Assembly: GCA_003170415.1 (NCBI GenBank)
Contig: PMZJ01000028.1
Location: 1 to 46,112 of the forward strand
Source: Phycisphaerales bacterium
Lineage (GTDB): Bacteria; Planctomycetota; Phycisphaerae; Sedimentisphaerales; Anaerobacaceae
Direction of reading: 5' to 3'
Length of the DNA stretch: 46,112 nt
The notes below the pieces were generated by a model. It did not search any database, was not told where the DNA came from, and worked only from the letters and a program-made list of their open reading frames with translations. Below are positions 24,279 to 33,439 of the stretch, piece after piece; the first letter of the stretch is position 1; the number at the start of each line of letters is the position of its first letter. The position numbers were made by a program, and so were the translations under genes.

Positions 24279-25367
24279 CTATTTTAATTCTGCGTCAATC
24301 CAGCCGGTCAACTCCTTCAGGTCCGCAAGGGTAATGTCGCCCATATGAGCAATGCGGAAGGTTTGCTCTTTCAGTTTGTTGTAGCCGTTACCGAAGACGG
24401 TCTGGTGTTTTTCCTGAACCGCTTTGATGATGTCGGCGACGACGACGCCCCTTGTGTTCTTGACGGTTGTCAGTGTGTTGGAGGCGTATTTCTCTTCGCA
24501 GAACAGCCCGAACTTCTGCTTTGCCCAGGCCCTTGTGTAATCGCCCATTTCCTTGTGGCGTTTCCAGACGTTTTCCATACCCTCTTTGAGCAGCTTGGTG
24601 CATTGATAGTGAAGCCCGAAGATGTGCGGTATGCTTGGGGTTGTGGGCGTCTGGTTTTTCTCATTGGATTTGACAAAGGGCACGAAGTCGAAATAGTAGC
24701 CCCTCTGCGGGACTTTTTTGCATTTTTCCATAGCGCGATTACTGACAGCCGCGACGGTAAAGCCCGGCGGAAGAGCAAACGCCTTCTGAACTGAGGCAAA
24801 TACGACATCCCAGCCAAGCTGGTCGAAGTGCATGGGCAAACCTACCAGTCCGCTGACGGCGTCAACAAGAACCAGCACATCGGGATATTTCTTCTTCATC
24901 ATTTCGCTTACTTCATAAAGCGGGTTCGTAAGGCCGGTGCTTGTCTCATTATAAACCAGCGTAACGGCGGCGTATTTGCCGGACGCAAGTTTTTTGTCAA
25001 TCATATCAGCGGTAACGGCCTGACCCCATTCGACCTTTAACTCGTCGCAATTTCTTCCGCAGCTTTTCGCGACATCAGCCCATTTATCGCTGAAGGCGCC
25101 GCAGCAGGTGGCGAGAACCGTTTCGTTGAAGTCAACGCAGTTACGGATGGAGGCCTCCCAGAGTCCTGATGCTGATGACGTGACAAGGAAGACGTTCTGG
25201 CTGGTGAAGAGGACCTTTTTGAGCATATCAATTACTTCACCATGCAGTTGGGCGTACTCTTTGCCGCGATGTCCCAGCGTCGGACGCGCCAGTTGTTGAA
25301 GGACATCTTCTTTGACCAGCACAGGTCCAGGAATGAACAATCTTGGGGGTTTTCTCCAGTCAGCCAT
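24279..25367 (-). CDS. Class V aminotransferase (alanine-glyoxylate/serine-pyruvate/phosphoserine type)
   Basis: 362 residues, PLP-dependent. The PLP lysine is K195 in FASVQKAFALPPG, and DAVSGLVGLP (169-178) supplies the PLP-binding Asp. Similar enzymes annotated as alanine-glyoxylate transaminases often act as SerC-type phosphoserine aminotransferases in anaerobes. The DUF1015 gene lies 22 bases upstream on the same strand, a pairing commonly seen beside serA (from memory), which supports serine synthesis; serA itself is not in the window. Confidence 0.93.
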   Translation of the reverse strand: MADWRKPPRLFIPGPVLVKEDVLQQLARPTLGHRGKEYAQLHGEVIDMLKKVLFTSQNVFLVTSSASGLWEASIRNCVDFNETVLATCCGAFSDKWADVAKSCGRNCDELKVEWGQAVTADMIDKKLASGKYAAVTLVYNETSTGLTNPLYEVSEMMKKKYPDVLVLVDAVSGLVGLPMHFDQLGWDVVFASVQKAFALPPGFTVAAVSNRAMEKCKKVPQRGYYFDFVPFVKSNEKNQTPTTPSIPHIFGLHYQCTKLLKEGMENVWKRHKEMGDYTRAWAKQKFGLFCEEKYASNTLTTVKNTRGVVVADIIKAVQEKHQTVFGNGYNKLKEQTFRIAHMGDITLADLKELTGWIDAELK

Positions 25368-25389
25368 AAATTTCTCCTCTTATAAAACG

Positions 25390-26700
25390 TTAGTGTTTAT
25401 TTATCACCAGCCCGGTATAGACCTTCGGATAAAAGAAAGTCGATTTCTGAGGCATCCTTTCGCCGGTTGCGGTGACCATTTCGATTTGTTTCATTTTTGT
25501 GGGGTTCATAAATAAGGCGGCCTGTTTGGCGCCTTTATCAATCTGGTTTACGGAATCGTCGATGCCCTCGCCGGTATCTTTTACATATTCGATATTGCCG
25601 CCTTCTGCGAGACCTTTTTCATCGATGCCGAGATGTTTTTCGATAATCAGCTTGTGAAGCACTGCCACATCTAAGGATTTCCAGTGTTCGCTTTTGTCCG
25701 GCGCGACGGCATCCATAAAATGCTTATCCTTGAGCACGGCGACGTAAAAAGCGCCGTCGGCTGTGTATATGCCGAAGGCGTTTTTGTCGGCGTCAAATTC
25801 GGCCTTCATTTTGTCCGACATTTTCTGCCTGGCCTGCTGTTTGGATTTTTCATTGTCGAAGGCGAAGGTTGTCAGGTCGAAGTCCTTTTTGAGATCCGCG
25901 ATGAAATTTTTGCCATCGAAGTTTTTGACGTTTTGTATCAGCCGATGCGTTGCCAGTATGAGCAGACCCTTCTGCTTCGCATTGACGAAGGCGGTCAGGA
26001 CGTATTGAGCCGATGGCTCGCCGGTTTCCTTGTAGTAATTGAGTGCGGTTTCGTACCTGTGATGGCCGTCAGCGATAACGCAGGTTTGCGTGCCCATCAT
26101 TTTTGTGATTGTGTCGATATCTTTGTTATCCGTGACGGCGAACAGCTGATGCCGGACGTTCTGTTCGTCAAAGAAATCGATAAGCGGTTTTTGCTTCATT
26201 GTTTTTTTGACGATTTTGTCCGCGACGTTTTTAGCGTCCTGGTAAAGCATAAAGATAAGGCCGAAGCTGGCTTTGGTTGCCCTTCGCAGGTTCAGGCGGT
26301 CCGCTTTTGGCCCGGTAAGCGTGTATTCGTGGGGCTTGATGTTTTTGCCAAGCTCTTCGAGTTTTGCAAGCGCGATAAAACTGAGTCGTTGCGCTTTTAT
26401 GCCGGCAATCTCGAAATCTTGGACATATCCGTAAACGCTGTCATTGGTGTCGCGTTTGAGTGCGCCCGTCTGGAACCAGTCGTTAAGCAGTTTGGCTGCT
26501 CGCGTATATTGATTATTGTCCGGGCTGTCGGATGGGCCGGTTTTGCCTTTGGTAATCTGGGCGATGTTGTATTTGCTTTTTTTGTAGAGCCGATCCTGAA
26601 GGTCGGCGTCGATGACGTCATAAGGAGGCGCAATACAACTGCCGACGTCGCCTACGACCGCCTCGTTGAACCTGTACGCTTTAAATGCTTTAATTTCCAT
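25390..26700 (-). CDS. DUF1015 family protein
   Basis: 436 residues; start at ATG 26700 (MEIKAFKAYRF), as relatives begin, with a longer frame rejected. It has the family hallmarks APPYDVID near 25-32 and the IADGHHRYETALNYY block near 209-223. Annotated sometimes as a SerB-cluster or kinase-related protein; the function is not established. It forms an operon with the aminotransferase downstream (22-base gap). Confidence 0.92.
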   Translation of the reverse strand: MEIKAFKAYRFNEAVVGDVGSCIAPPYDVIDADLQDRLYKKSKYNIAQITKGKTGPSDSPDNNQYTRAAKLLNDWFQTGALKRDTNDSVYGYVQDFEIAGIKAQRLSFIALAKLEELGKNIKPHEYTLTGPKADRLNLRRATKASFGLIFMLYQDAKNVADKIVKKTMKQKPLIDFFDEQNVRHQLFAVTDNKDIDTITKMMGTQTCVIADGHHRYETALNYYKETGEPSAQYVLTAFVNAKQKGLLILATHRLIQNVKNFDGKNFIADLKKDFDLTTFAFDNEKSKQQARQKMSDKMKAEFDADKNAFGIYTADGAFYVAVLKDKHFMDAVAPDKSEHWKSLDVAVLHKLIIEKHLGIDEKGLAEGGNIEYVKDTGEGIDDSVNQIDKGAKQAALFMNPTKMKQIEMVTATGERMPQKSTFFYPKVYTGLVINKH

Positions 26701-27083
26701 TTTCACACGTAGGATACTACTATAACTTTGGGTTGTGACTACGAGCAAACCCCACAATGTTAAGCGATTCAAGTTGTTGTATAAAGCCGGAAGGATACCA
26801 GATTAAGATGCGGTTTGTCAATCGACGGGAAATGTTTTTTTGATGTGCCGGAGACGCTCAGACGATATCGATCAGCAGGTATCGCTGGACGAATCCCTGT
26901 TAATCTTTCGTGTCTCATTGCTGTTTTTTCGGAAGGCAACCAAACTGTTGAGGACTATAGCGGAGGGGGTTAGAGTGTGGGCAATTTAATGCAGAATAAG
27001 AGGTAATCATTGAAAGTTGCTTTAATGCTTAATATACTGCCCTGCGGCGATGATTTTGCCTTTTAGGCAGAAAGGGTATTAGT
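26701..27083. other. 383-base divergent intergenic region
   Basis: No gene recognised. It separates DUF1015 (-) from yihY (+). It contains the yihY promoter at 27010-27038 and otherwise no repeat or hairpin that I could identify. Confidence 0.6.
27010..27038 (+). promoter_or_regulatory. Sigma-70-like promoter of the yihY-like gene
   Basis: TTGAAA, 17-base spacer, TATACT. Predicted leader about 40 bases to the ATG at 27084. Confidence 0.65.
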
Positions 27084-28403
27084 ATGCTTGCGAAAGTCAC
27101 AAATTTCATCCAAACGGATATATGGCGGATGCGTCTGCGAGACCACTCACGCGGCAAGTCGCTGCTTATCCGGTTCCTGCGGATAGTCATTCTTGCTGTC
27201 CGCGGTTTTAACGAGAACAAGTGCAAATTCCGGGCGTCCGCTCTGACGTTTTACTCGCTGCTTTCGATTGTACCGGTTATTGCCCTGATGTTCGGAATCG
27301 CCAAGGGATTCGGACTTCAGGAGCGCGTAGCAGCGCAGGTTCTCGAAAAGATGGAAGGTCAGGAGGAAGTCGCTAATAAGGTTATTGCTTTTTCAAATTC
27401 ACTTCTCGACAAAGCGAGCGGCGGCGTTATCGCCGGAGTGGGTGTCGTCTTCTTGTTCTGGACCATAATCAGTTTGCTTAGCAATATCGAGGGTTCCTTC
27501 AACGATATATGGGGCATAGTTAAGCCCAGGACTTTTGGCAGGAAATTCAGCGATTACCTGGTAACGATGCTGGTGTGTCCAATTCTGCTGGCGATAGCCG
27601 GCGGGGTAACGATTTTTCTCAGCAGCCAGATTCAAACTCTAACCGATAAAATTCCCATGTTGAAGGATTTTGGACCGGCGTTTTGGGTGTTGATGAAACT
27701 GCTGCCTTATCTGACAATCTGGATTTCTTTCACGTTTATTTTCATTTTTATGCCGAATACGAAGGTGAGATTTGTGTCCGGCCTGATAGCCGGGATAGTT
27801 GCCGGCACTTTATTCCAGCTCGTTCAGTGGGGATACGTGAATTTCCAGGTCTATATTACCGCAAGATACGCCATATACGGCAGTTTCGCGGCATTGCCTT
27901 TGTTTTTGCTGTGGCTTCAGATAAGCTGGTTTATCGTTTTGTTCGGCGCAGAAGTGTCGTTTGCGCATCAAAATGTGGAGATATACGAGTTCGAGCCGGA
28001 TTGCCTTTCGGCGAGCCATTCGTTCAAGACACTGCTTTCGCTTTTTATCACGCAGCGTCTTGTGCACAGATTTTGCGAAGGTGAAAAACCCAGCGAGGCA
28101 TCCGGGCTTTCGCACGAGCTGGAGATTCCCGTCCGCTTAGTCAGGCAGCTTTTGTATGACCTGTCAGAATCCGGTATTCTATCAGAGGCCAAAAAGGGAG
28201 AAGACAAGGAGCTTGCATATCAGCCCGCCACCGACGTTGATAAAATCACCGTGAAGTTTGTCATCGACCGACTTGAACAGCGGGGCACCTCAAGCATACC
28301 GGTGCTTCGGTCCGCTGAAATGGACAAGCTCTCTGATTGTCTGCGGCAGTTCGACGCGACCCTCGAAAAATCGCCGGCAAATGTGCTTTTGAAAAACCTG
28401 TAA
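27084..28403 (+). CDS. YihY/BrkB family inner-membrane protein
   Basis: 439 residues. Six hydrophobic segments in about residues 45-300 with the family motif ALTFYSLLSIVPVIALMFGI near 52-71 and GSFNDIWG. The C-terminal 140 residues are soluble and look like a winged-helix regulatory extension (SHELEIPVRLVRQLLYDLSE near 340-359). It is historically mis-annotated as ribonuclease BN; the real role is unclear (envelope or transport). Single gene under its own promoter, converging with the AsmA-like gene. Confidence 0.9.
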   Translation: MLAKVTNFIQTDIWRMRLRDHSRGKSLLIRFLRIVILAVRGFNENKCKFRASALTFYSLLSIVPVIALMFGIAKGFGLQERVAAQVLEKMEGQEEVANKVIAFSNSLLDKASGGVIAGVGVVFLFWTIISLLSNIEGSFNDIWGIVKPRTFGRKFSDYLVTMLVCPILLAIAGGVTIFLSSQIQTLTDKIPMLKDFGPAFWVLMKLLPYLTIWISFTFIFIFMPNTKVRFVSGLIAGIVAGTLFQLVQWGYVNFQVYITARYAIYGSFAALPLFLLWLQISWFIVLFGAEVSFAHQNVEIYEFEPDCLSASHSFKTLLSLFITQRLVHRFCEGEKPSEASGLSHELEIPVRLVRQLLYDLSESGILSEAKKGEDKELAYQPATDVDKITVKFVIDRLEQRGTSSIPVLRSAEMDKLSDCLRQFDATLEKSPANVLLKNL

Positions 28404-28448
28404 TCTGCCGGTTTATGTATGCCTGAACCAACCGGTATCAGGGCACAG

Positions 28449-29258
28449 TTATTTTTTGCCGCCGAATAGTCCCTTGATGCCCTCAAAGGCGCCTTTTCCG
28501 GCATCGGTAGTTTTTTCAAGAGCTTTCTGTCCTACTTTTACGGCGTCCTTGCCGAATTCGGCGGTTTTGTCGAGCGTTGAGCCGATGCCTTTGACGATAT
28601 CATCGGGCAATACCCCTGCGCCCTGCTTGGCGACGCCGACAGCCAGTGCGCCCATCACCTTGGCCACAAGCGAGGCTACGCTGAGTTTTTTGTCGGTGCC
28701 GAGGTTTTCCATTACTATCGGGTCGAGCTTCAAACTAATGGTATCGCTCTTTCCAGGGATAGGCAGCAATTTTACCCTGACGTTTGTGTTGGTTATTTCC
28801 AGCTTGTCGACGGTCAGGTTTTTACCCGGTTTTCCAGTTTTCGGCGTCGCTTCTTCTTTGGGCAGTTTGGCCAATATCTCGTTGAGGTTGTTTGTCAGTC
28901 CTTTTTGCTCAATCGTCAGTGTTGTGTTGTCGAGCTTGACTAATTGTATTTTAATAGTGTTGCTCATCAGCGAGCCGATATCGAGATTTACCACGCCATC
29001 GCCAAGCTCCAGCAGCGTCTCATTGGCGTAACCCGGCGGGTTCTTGACAACTAATCCTTTAATTTCGACTTTTCCGCGCAAAATCGACAAGTCGATGCTC
29101 TTAACCGTTACCGGCACGCCGAGTGTGCTGCTGGCTGTTTTTTCAACGACTGCTTTAATCATGCCGGCACCGAAAATATGAAAACCGACAATCAGTACCA
29201 GCAGGATTACCGCAATTGACACAACCACATAGGCAAGGATTTTTTTTGCCGACTTCAT
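28449..29258 (-). CDS. AsmA-like membrane-anchored periplasmic protein
   Basis: 269 residues from ATG 29258 (GGAGG eight bases upstream; a TTG start five codons earlier overlaps that site). One N-terminal helix (about 7-27) then a periplasmic region with the AsmA/DUF748-type repeat: TLGVPVTVKSIDLSILRGKV near 42-61, IKGLVVKNPPGY. Such proteins may move phospholipid between the membranes. The C-terminus is Lys/Gly-rich (about 215-269). It is the last gene of a run on the minus strand with mipA, mscS, mscL and the TPR protein. Its far end is only 45 bases from the end of yihY. Confidence 0.75.
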   Translation of the reverse strand: MKSAKKILAYVVVSIAVILLVLIVGFHIFGAGMIKAVVEKTASSTLGVPVTVKSIDLSILRGKVEIKGLVVKNPPGYANETLLELGDGVVNLDIGSLMSNTIKIQLVKLDNTTLTIEQKGLTNNLNEILAKLPKEEATPKTGKPGKNLTVDKLEITNTNVRVKLLPIPGKSDTISLKLDPIVMENLGTDKKLSVASLVAKVMGALAVGVAKQGAGVLPDDIVKGIGSTLDKTAEFGKDAVKVGQKALEKTTDAGKGAFEGIKGLFGGKK

Positions 29259-29327
29259 TTTTTTGCCCTCCAAATGGTTTTAGTTGGTTGCCGAATTTAG
29301 GTATCATAAATTTTATCCACATTGTTA

Positions 29328-30092
29328 TTAGAACCTGTACATTGCTCCCGCGATGATTGAAATTGTGTAATCCTTGTTCACGATGGGGCTGTTACGAATG
29401 TTATTGTCTAACCAGTAATAAGTTATGCTGGCAAGCAGGGTCCAGTCGTCGTTTAGCTGGTAGTTTGCATCAAGGCCGACAAACCAGTTGACGGATGCGC
29501 CCGGGTTGTATGCGGGTCTGCCGGTGCGTGCTTCGTCGTCGCGGACGCCGTAGTAATAATCGGCGAGATTACTGCTGAGCAGGGCAAAGCCGGCGGAGGG
29601 CGATATCTTTGCTTTTTCAAATTTGAATGGTTTGGCGTATGTTAAGCGATACTCCTGGCCATCGTGCTGGCCCAGGGCGTCGGTAAGGATTCTCGCGTAG
29701 AGATTGCCCCAGTCGCCGGATATTCCAAATTCTCCGCCGACGTCAACGGTCATATTCCTGTTGTGCATTCCATCAAAATAATCGCTTTTGTCCGCGTCGT
29801 AACCATCGAGCCGCAATTTGCCGATGATGTCAAACGTCATATTGGAATCGGAGAACAGTCGGCAGCCCGCGGTATCGATGGAGAAATAAAACGGTGCGCT
29901 GACAGCCGTGATAACGGGTATTGGATAGATAGTCGGATCCATACCCTTGTATGGCTTGACGGTAATCAGCGTGCCGGGGCCTAACAAAAATATTGAGTTG
30001 GGATCCGTCTGTGAGTTTTGTTTGCCGCCTTCAGCCAGGCCGGCTGAACAAATCAGCAGCGTCAGGGAAATTATCAGTATTTTATTTGCCAT
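29328..30092 (-). CDS. MipA/OmpV family outer-membrane protein
   Basis: 254 residues: signal peptide (about 1-20), then beta-strand rich sequence with aromatic-girdle residues and a C-terminal Phe typical of outer-membrane barrels. The conserved features DGYDADKSDYFDGM and the Arg-rich RDDEARTGRPAYNPGASV match the MipA/OmpV family (murein-hydrolase scaffold or porin-like). Immediately downstream of the mechanosensitive channel mscS on the same strand (24-base gap). Confidence 0.85.
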   Translation of the reverse strand: MANKILIISLTLLICSAGLAEGGKQNSQTDPNSIFLLGPGTLITVKPYKGMDPTIYPIPVITAVSAPFYFSIDTAGCRLFSDSNMTFDIIGKLRLDGYDADKSDYFDGMHNRNMTVDVGGEFGISGDWGNLYARILTDALGQHDGQEYRLTYAKPFKFEKAKISPSAGFALLSSNLADYYYGVRDDEARTGRPAYNPGASVNWFVGLDANYQLNDDWTLLASITYYWLDNNIRNSPIVNKDYTISIIAGAMYRF

Positions 30093-30116
30093 CAGTAACT
30101 ATCCTTTCCAAAACAT

Positions 30117-31091
30117 TTACGTACCGGCGGGCAGTTTCTGACCGCTGCCCCTGATATTTACGTCCCTTTGCGGGAACGGCATAGTTATGCCGTTGCTTTC
30201 CAGGGTGGTTTTAAGTTTGGCGGTAGTGTCGAAGTAAACATCCCAGTAATCCGCTGATTTTACCCACGGGCGAACGACAAAGTTGACGGAGCTGTCGGCA
30301 AGTTCCGAGACGGCCACCGTTGGGGCCGGGGTTTTGAGTATTCTCGCGTCAGTAGCGAGGACGCCTTCGATGACCTGTTTGGCTTTTTTGATATCGTCGT
30401 CATACGAAACGCCAATCGTCAAATCGATTCTTCTTGTAGGGTTGGCGGTGTAGTTACTGATAGTGCCGCCTGTGACTTGGGAGTTGGGGACGATAATGCG
30501 GACGTTGTCGGGGGAGTTAAGTACCGTGTTGAGAATCTGTATTTCCTGAACTGTTCCCTGCACTCCGCCTACCGTGACTAAATCGCCGATTTTGAAGGGT
30601 TTGAAGATAACCATAAGTATTCCGGCGGCGAAATTAGACAGTGAACCCTGCAGTGCGAAGGCGACGGCTAATGCCGCGGCACCGAGTACGGCAATTGCGG
30701 CGGTCAGTTTTATTCCGACCCTGTCTAATGCCGCGATAATCACGAACGCGAGCAGGCCGAAGTAGCACATATGCTGGACAAAGGTAACAAGGATTTGCTC
30801 GACGTGTGCCCTGGTCATTGCCCTGCCGGCAAGTATGGAAGCCCACTTTGCTATCCATCGGCCAACTACGAAGATAAGAATTGCCGCCACCAGGTCGATA
30901 GCGAAAGCGGTCCCTTTTGTAATCAGGAAATCTTTTATGGTTGCGAGTATGTTTTGAGAACCTGCTATCGTGGTTTCGACGGCGTTTTGAACTGAGTTTA
31001 CATCCTGCGCCATCACAGGGATAACGCTTACGAGCAGGATTACCCATATTGCCAAACAACAAATACTTATCTTTTTGATTTGAAGTTTCAT
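30117..31091 (-). CDS. mscS: Small-conductance mechanosensitive channel (MscS family)
   Basis: 324 residues. An exported-looking N-terminus (about 8-28), three membrane helices (about 60-160) with the pore helix LGAAALAVAFALQGSLSNFA near 135-154, and the cytoplasmic beta/alpha-beta cage domain with IGDLVTVGGVQGTVQEIQIL. It opens on membrane tension during hypo-osmotic shock. The extra N-terminal segment is a signal peptide followed by a linker, as in several periplasm-extended MscS. Upstream gene on the strand is mscL. Confidence 0.95.
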   Translation of the reverse strand: MKLQIKKISICCLAIWVILLVSVIPVMAQDVNSVQNAVETTIAGSQNILATIKDFLITKGTAFAIDLVAAILIFVVGRWIAKWASILAGRAMTRAHVEQILVTFVQHMCYFGLLAFVIIAALDRVGIKLTAAIAVLGAAALAVAFALQGSLSNFAAGILMVIFKPFKIGDLVTVGGVQGTVQEIQILNTVLNSPDNVRIIVPNSQVTGGTISNYTANPTRRIDLTIGVSYDDDIKKAKQVIEGVLATDARILKTPAPTVAVSELADSSVNFVVRPWVKSADYWDVYFDTTAKLKTTLESNGITMPFPQRDVNIRGSGQKLPAGT

Positions 31092-31247
31092 TTGGTACCC
31101 TCAAAAAAATGTTCAAATTTATCTTTTCCCACAATCGTCGAGAAGGCAGCATTATTTGGTTCTGTGTATAACAATAACTGCCGATGAATCGATCCCTATA
31201 CCGAACTATTGGCCTAAAATCTACCCGGTCCGGCCCATAACGCAAGC

Positions 31248-31270
31248 AAAAAACGGCCTCCGGTTTTTTT
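31248..31270 (-). terminator. Probable terminator of mscL
   Basis: On the minus strand a run of A, ACCGG-AGG-CCG then TTTTTT, directly after the mscL stop at 31272. The stem is short. Confidence 0.5.
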
Positions 31271-31271
31271 G

Positions 31272-31679
31272 TTAGCCCTTGCGCAAGATATCGCGGATAT
31301 CGGTCAGCAGAGTAACCTCCGGCGATGGCAGTGGCGGCTCTGATGGTTTGGCGGCCTCTTTTCTTTTCAGAGTGTTAATTGCCTTGACCAACATAAAAAT
31401 CGCGAAGGCAACAATTGTGAAGTCAATGACGGTCTGGATGAAATTGCCGTAATTGAGTGTTACGGCAGTGGTCGTTTCCGTGGCCTTTTTTATTGTTATC
31501 ACGAGTTTGCTAAAATCGACGCCGCCTATGAGCAGCCCAATCGGAGGCATAATCACATCGGCCACGAAAGATGACACGATTTTGCCGAATGCCGCGCCTA
31601 TTACGATACCTACCGCCATATCCACCACGTTACCCCTGACCGCGAATGTCTTGAATTCCTGCAACCATTTCATAGCCAT
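31272..31679 (-). CDS. mscL: Large-conductance mechanosensitive channel MscL
   Basis: 135 residues, usual length. The N-terminal amphipathic helix and TM1 ([20 protein letters not shown]), the periplasmic loop, TM2 and the C-terminal bundle ([15 protein letters not shown]) are present. Last-resort osmotic valve. Upstream gap 31680-31842 is 163 bases with nothing recognised. Confidence 0.97.
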   Translation of the reverse strand: MAMKWLQEFKTFAVRGNVVDMAVGIVIGAAFGKIVSSFVADVIMPPIGLLIGGVDFSKLVITIKKATETTTAVTLNYGNFIQTVIDFTIVAFAIFMLVKAINTLKRKEAAKPSEPPLPSPEVTLLTDIRDILRKG

Positions 31680-31842
31680 CTCCTTTTAATTGATTCGCTT
31701 GATATTGAATCACCCGCTGTTTGTCGCGAGGTTAAAATGCTATGGGTGAAACTTACGATTTTTGGGTAAGTTGTCAATAATTTTTATGTCTTAACTTTCA
31801 ACGAGGGCCTGGAAAAGCGAAAAAGATGTGGGACAGGGGCAT

Positions 31843-33237
31843 TTAGTTCTTATTTTCGATGGCTTTTAGCAGGTTTGGGTTGATTGTTTTGCCGAGTTTT
31901 TCGGCTGTCTTTATGTGTTCCATAGCCAGGTCGTAATTTTTCAATTTGTAGTAAGCAAAGCCAAGACCATAATGCGCATCAGCCATTTTTGGGTCAAGCT
32001 CCAGGGCCTTGAGATGTGCCTTGACGGCGTTTTCATAGTCGCCCTTGTTGGAATACGCGGCGCCGAGCTGGTAATAAAGTTCGGCGTTGCCCGGGTTTAC
32101 GCGGACGGCCTTGTTGTATTGTTCAATGGCGGCGTCGAATTTGCTTTCGTTGAAATACGCGTTGCCGAGATTAGCCAGTGCCTCGAACATATTCGGATTA
32201 ATCGCCAGCGCCTTGAGGTATGCGTCGATTTCGTTGCTCGGCTGATTGAGTTTGTTGTAGCAGACGCCCATGCCGAGATATGTTTCTGCGATGTTGGGGT
32301 CGAGCCGTATTGCGGCGGTGTATTCGTTTATCGCGTCGTTAAACCATTCGCGTTTCTGGTAGGCGTTGGCAAGGTTATTGTGGACCTTGGCGTTGTCCGG
32401 ATTGATTCTCACTGCGGCCTGATACTCAGTTATCGCATCATCTGTGCGGTTTTTCAGCAGGTAGTTATTGCCGAGATTTATTCGTGATTCGGCCAGCGAC
32501 GGGTTGATATAAACGGCCCATTGCAGCGAGGCAATCGCCTGGTCAACGTTGTTGATACTGCCATAGACGTTGCCGAGGTTATTGAAGAAACAGCCCAGCA
32601 CTTGGCGCTTATTCAGGTTGGTCATATAAATAGTGTCGGTTTTGGGGACATTAAACTGCTCGATGTAGTATTCATCAGAAGCGCTGCTGCCTTTGGCGGT
32701 CGTTTCGATATTGAAACGCAGGCGGCCGTCGTCGTACCTGACGAAGAAATGTCCCGGCACAACTACGCCGTAGAGCGGCAAACCCAGCCGTTCACCGATA
32801 GCCAGATATAGAACGGACAAGCTCAGGCAATAACCCTGGCGTCTGTCCATAACGGAGTGCAAAAACAGGTCGTATGGGTCGGTGGCTTTATTGATTGCTT
32901 TGAACTTCAATTCATTGAACAGGTAATCGTTGATAATTGGGATTGCTGCAACGCCCATCGGTGCATTTTTCGCTTTGAGCCGGCTGCGGATTTCCGTCGC
33001 GATGTCGTCGAGCTGCTGCTGGTATTTTGTACCGGCAACCATATCGCTCCACGATTCTGAGACAATCAAAGCAGCCGTGCCCGTGTCAATCTGCTCGGGG
33101 GGCAGTCGCAAGACCGCCTCGATTGACCGGGCATACAGACCGTCTAGGTTCGCGTTTGCCAATGGCTCATCTGCAAAGCAGGGCGTCAAGGCCAGAATAA
33201 CAGTCAAACCAATTATTGAAAGCAAAAGCGTTTTCAT
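31843..33237 (-). CDS. Transglutaminase-like (SirB1-type) protein with TPR repeats
   Basis: 464 residues. A signal peptide (about 1-22) predicts export. Residues about 40-210 match the SirB1/transglutaminase-like fold with the Cys in RQGYCLSLSVLYLAIGERL and the His in VVVPGHFFVRYD. Seven or so TPR units follow (about 215-455), with typical NLGNAYFNESKFDAAIEQYN spacing of 34 residues. The Cys-His pair may be catalytic or only structural. The promoter lies inside the truncated MATE gene, giving an almost leaderless mRNA. Confidence 0.85.
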   Translation of the reverse strand: MKTLLLSIIGLTVILALTPCFADEPLANANLDGLYARSIEAVLRLPPEQIDTGTAALIVSESWSDMVAGTKYQQQLDDIATEIRSRLKAKNAPMGVAAIPIINDYLFNELKFKAINKATDPYDLFLHSVMDRRQGYCLSLSVLYLAIGERLGLPLYGVVVPGHFFVRYDDGRLRFNIETTAKGSSASDEYYIEQFNVPKTDTIYMTNLNKRQVLGCFFNNLGNVYGSINNVDQAIASLQWAVYINPSLAESRINLGNNYLLKNRTDDAITEYQAAVRINPDNAKVHNNLANAYQKREWFNDAINEYTAAIRLDPNIAETYLGMGVCYNKLNQPSNEIDAYLKALAINPNMFEALANLGNAYFNESKFDAAIEQYNKAVRVNPGNAELYYQLGAAYSNKGDYENAVKAHLKALELDPKMADAHYGLGFAYYKLKNYDLAMEHIKTAEKLGKTINPNLLKAIENKN

Positions 33238-33245
33238 AAATCCCT

Positions 33246-33273
33246 ATTATAATTTATCTTCGGATGCCCACAA
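33246..33273 (-). promoter_or_regulatory. Promoter-like sequence of the TPR gene
   Basis: On the minus strand TTGTGG, 16-base spacer, TATAAT, then 8 bases to ATG 33237. The -35 and most of the spacer lie inside the MATE remnant. The short distance implies a leaderless or nearly leaderless mRNA. Confidence 0.5.
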
Positions 33274-33439
33274 CTGTATAAATGTTCTGCTGGGCAAAAA
33301 TCAGCCGGGAGACCATTATCCGGTCAACGAACCGCAGAAGCGTAAAAGAAATGGTGGTAATGACAATCGGCCCCGCCAGTTTGAGCATAAAACCCAGCGA
33401 GGTCTCATCAACGACAAGTGGCTTGGTCGGGATGTTCAT
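33254..33439 (-). pseudogene. 5' remnant of a MATE-family transporter
   Basis: 61 residues ending at TAA. The first 46 residues (LGFMLKLAGPIVITTISFTL near 15-34, then RFVDRIMVSRL) match the first membrane helix of MATE/MatE transporters. The next 15 residues (IFAQQNIYTVVGIRR) are unrelated and the frame then stops. A full MATE protein is about 450 residues, so about 90% is missing. Its start still overlaps the stop of DUF167 (ATGA), so the old operon link is preserved. Confidence 0.75.

Noticed and set aside
25684-26712. Long open frame (342 codons) on the plus strand
   Set aside because: It lies antisense over the whole DUF1015 gene, has no recognisable domain and no ribosome site; DUF1015 matches its family over the full length.
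28405-28441. Hairpin CCGGTT/AACCGG between yihY and the AsmA-like gene as a terminator
   Set aside because: Six-pair stem with a 16-base loop and no T-run; too weak to annotate.
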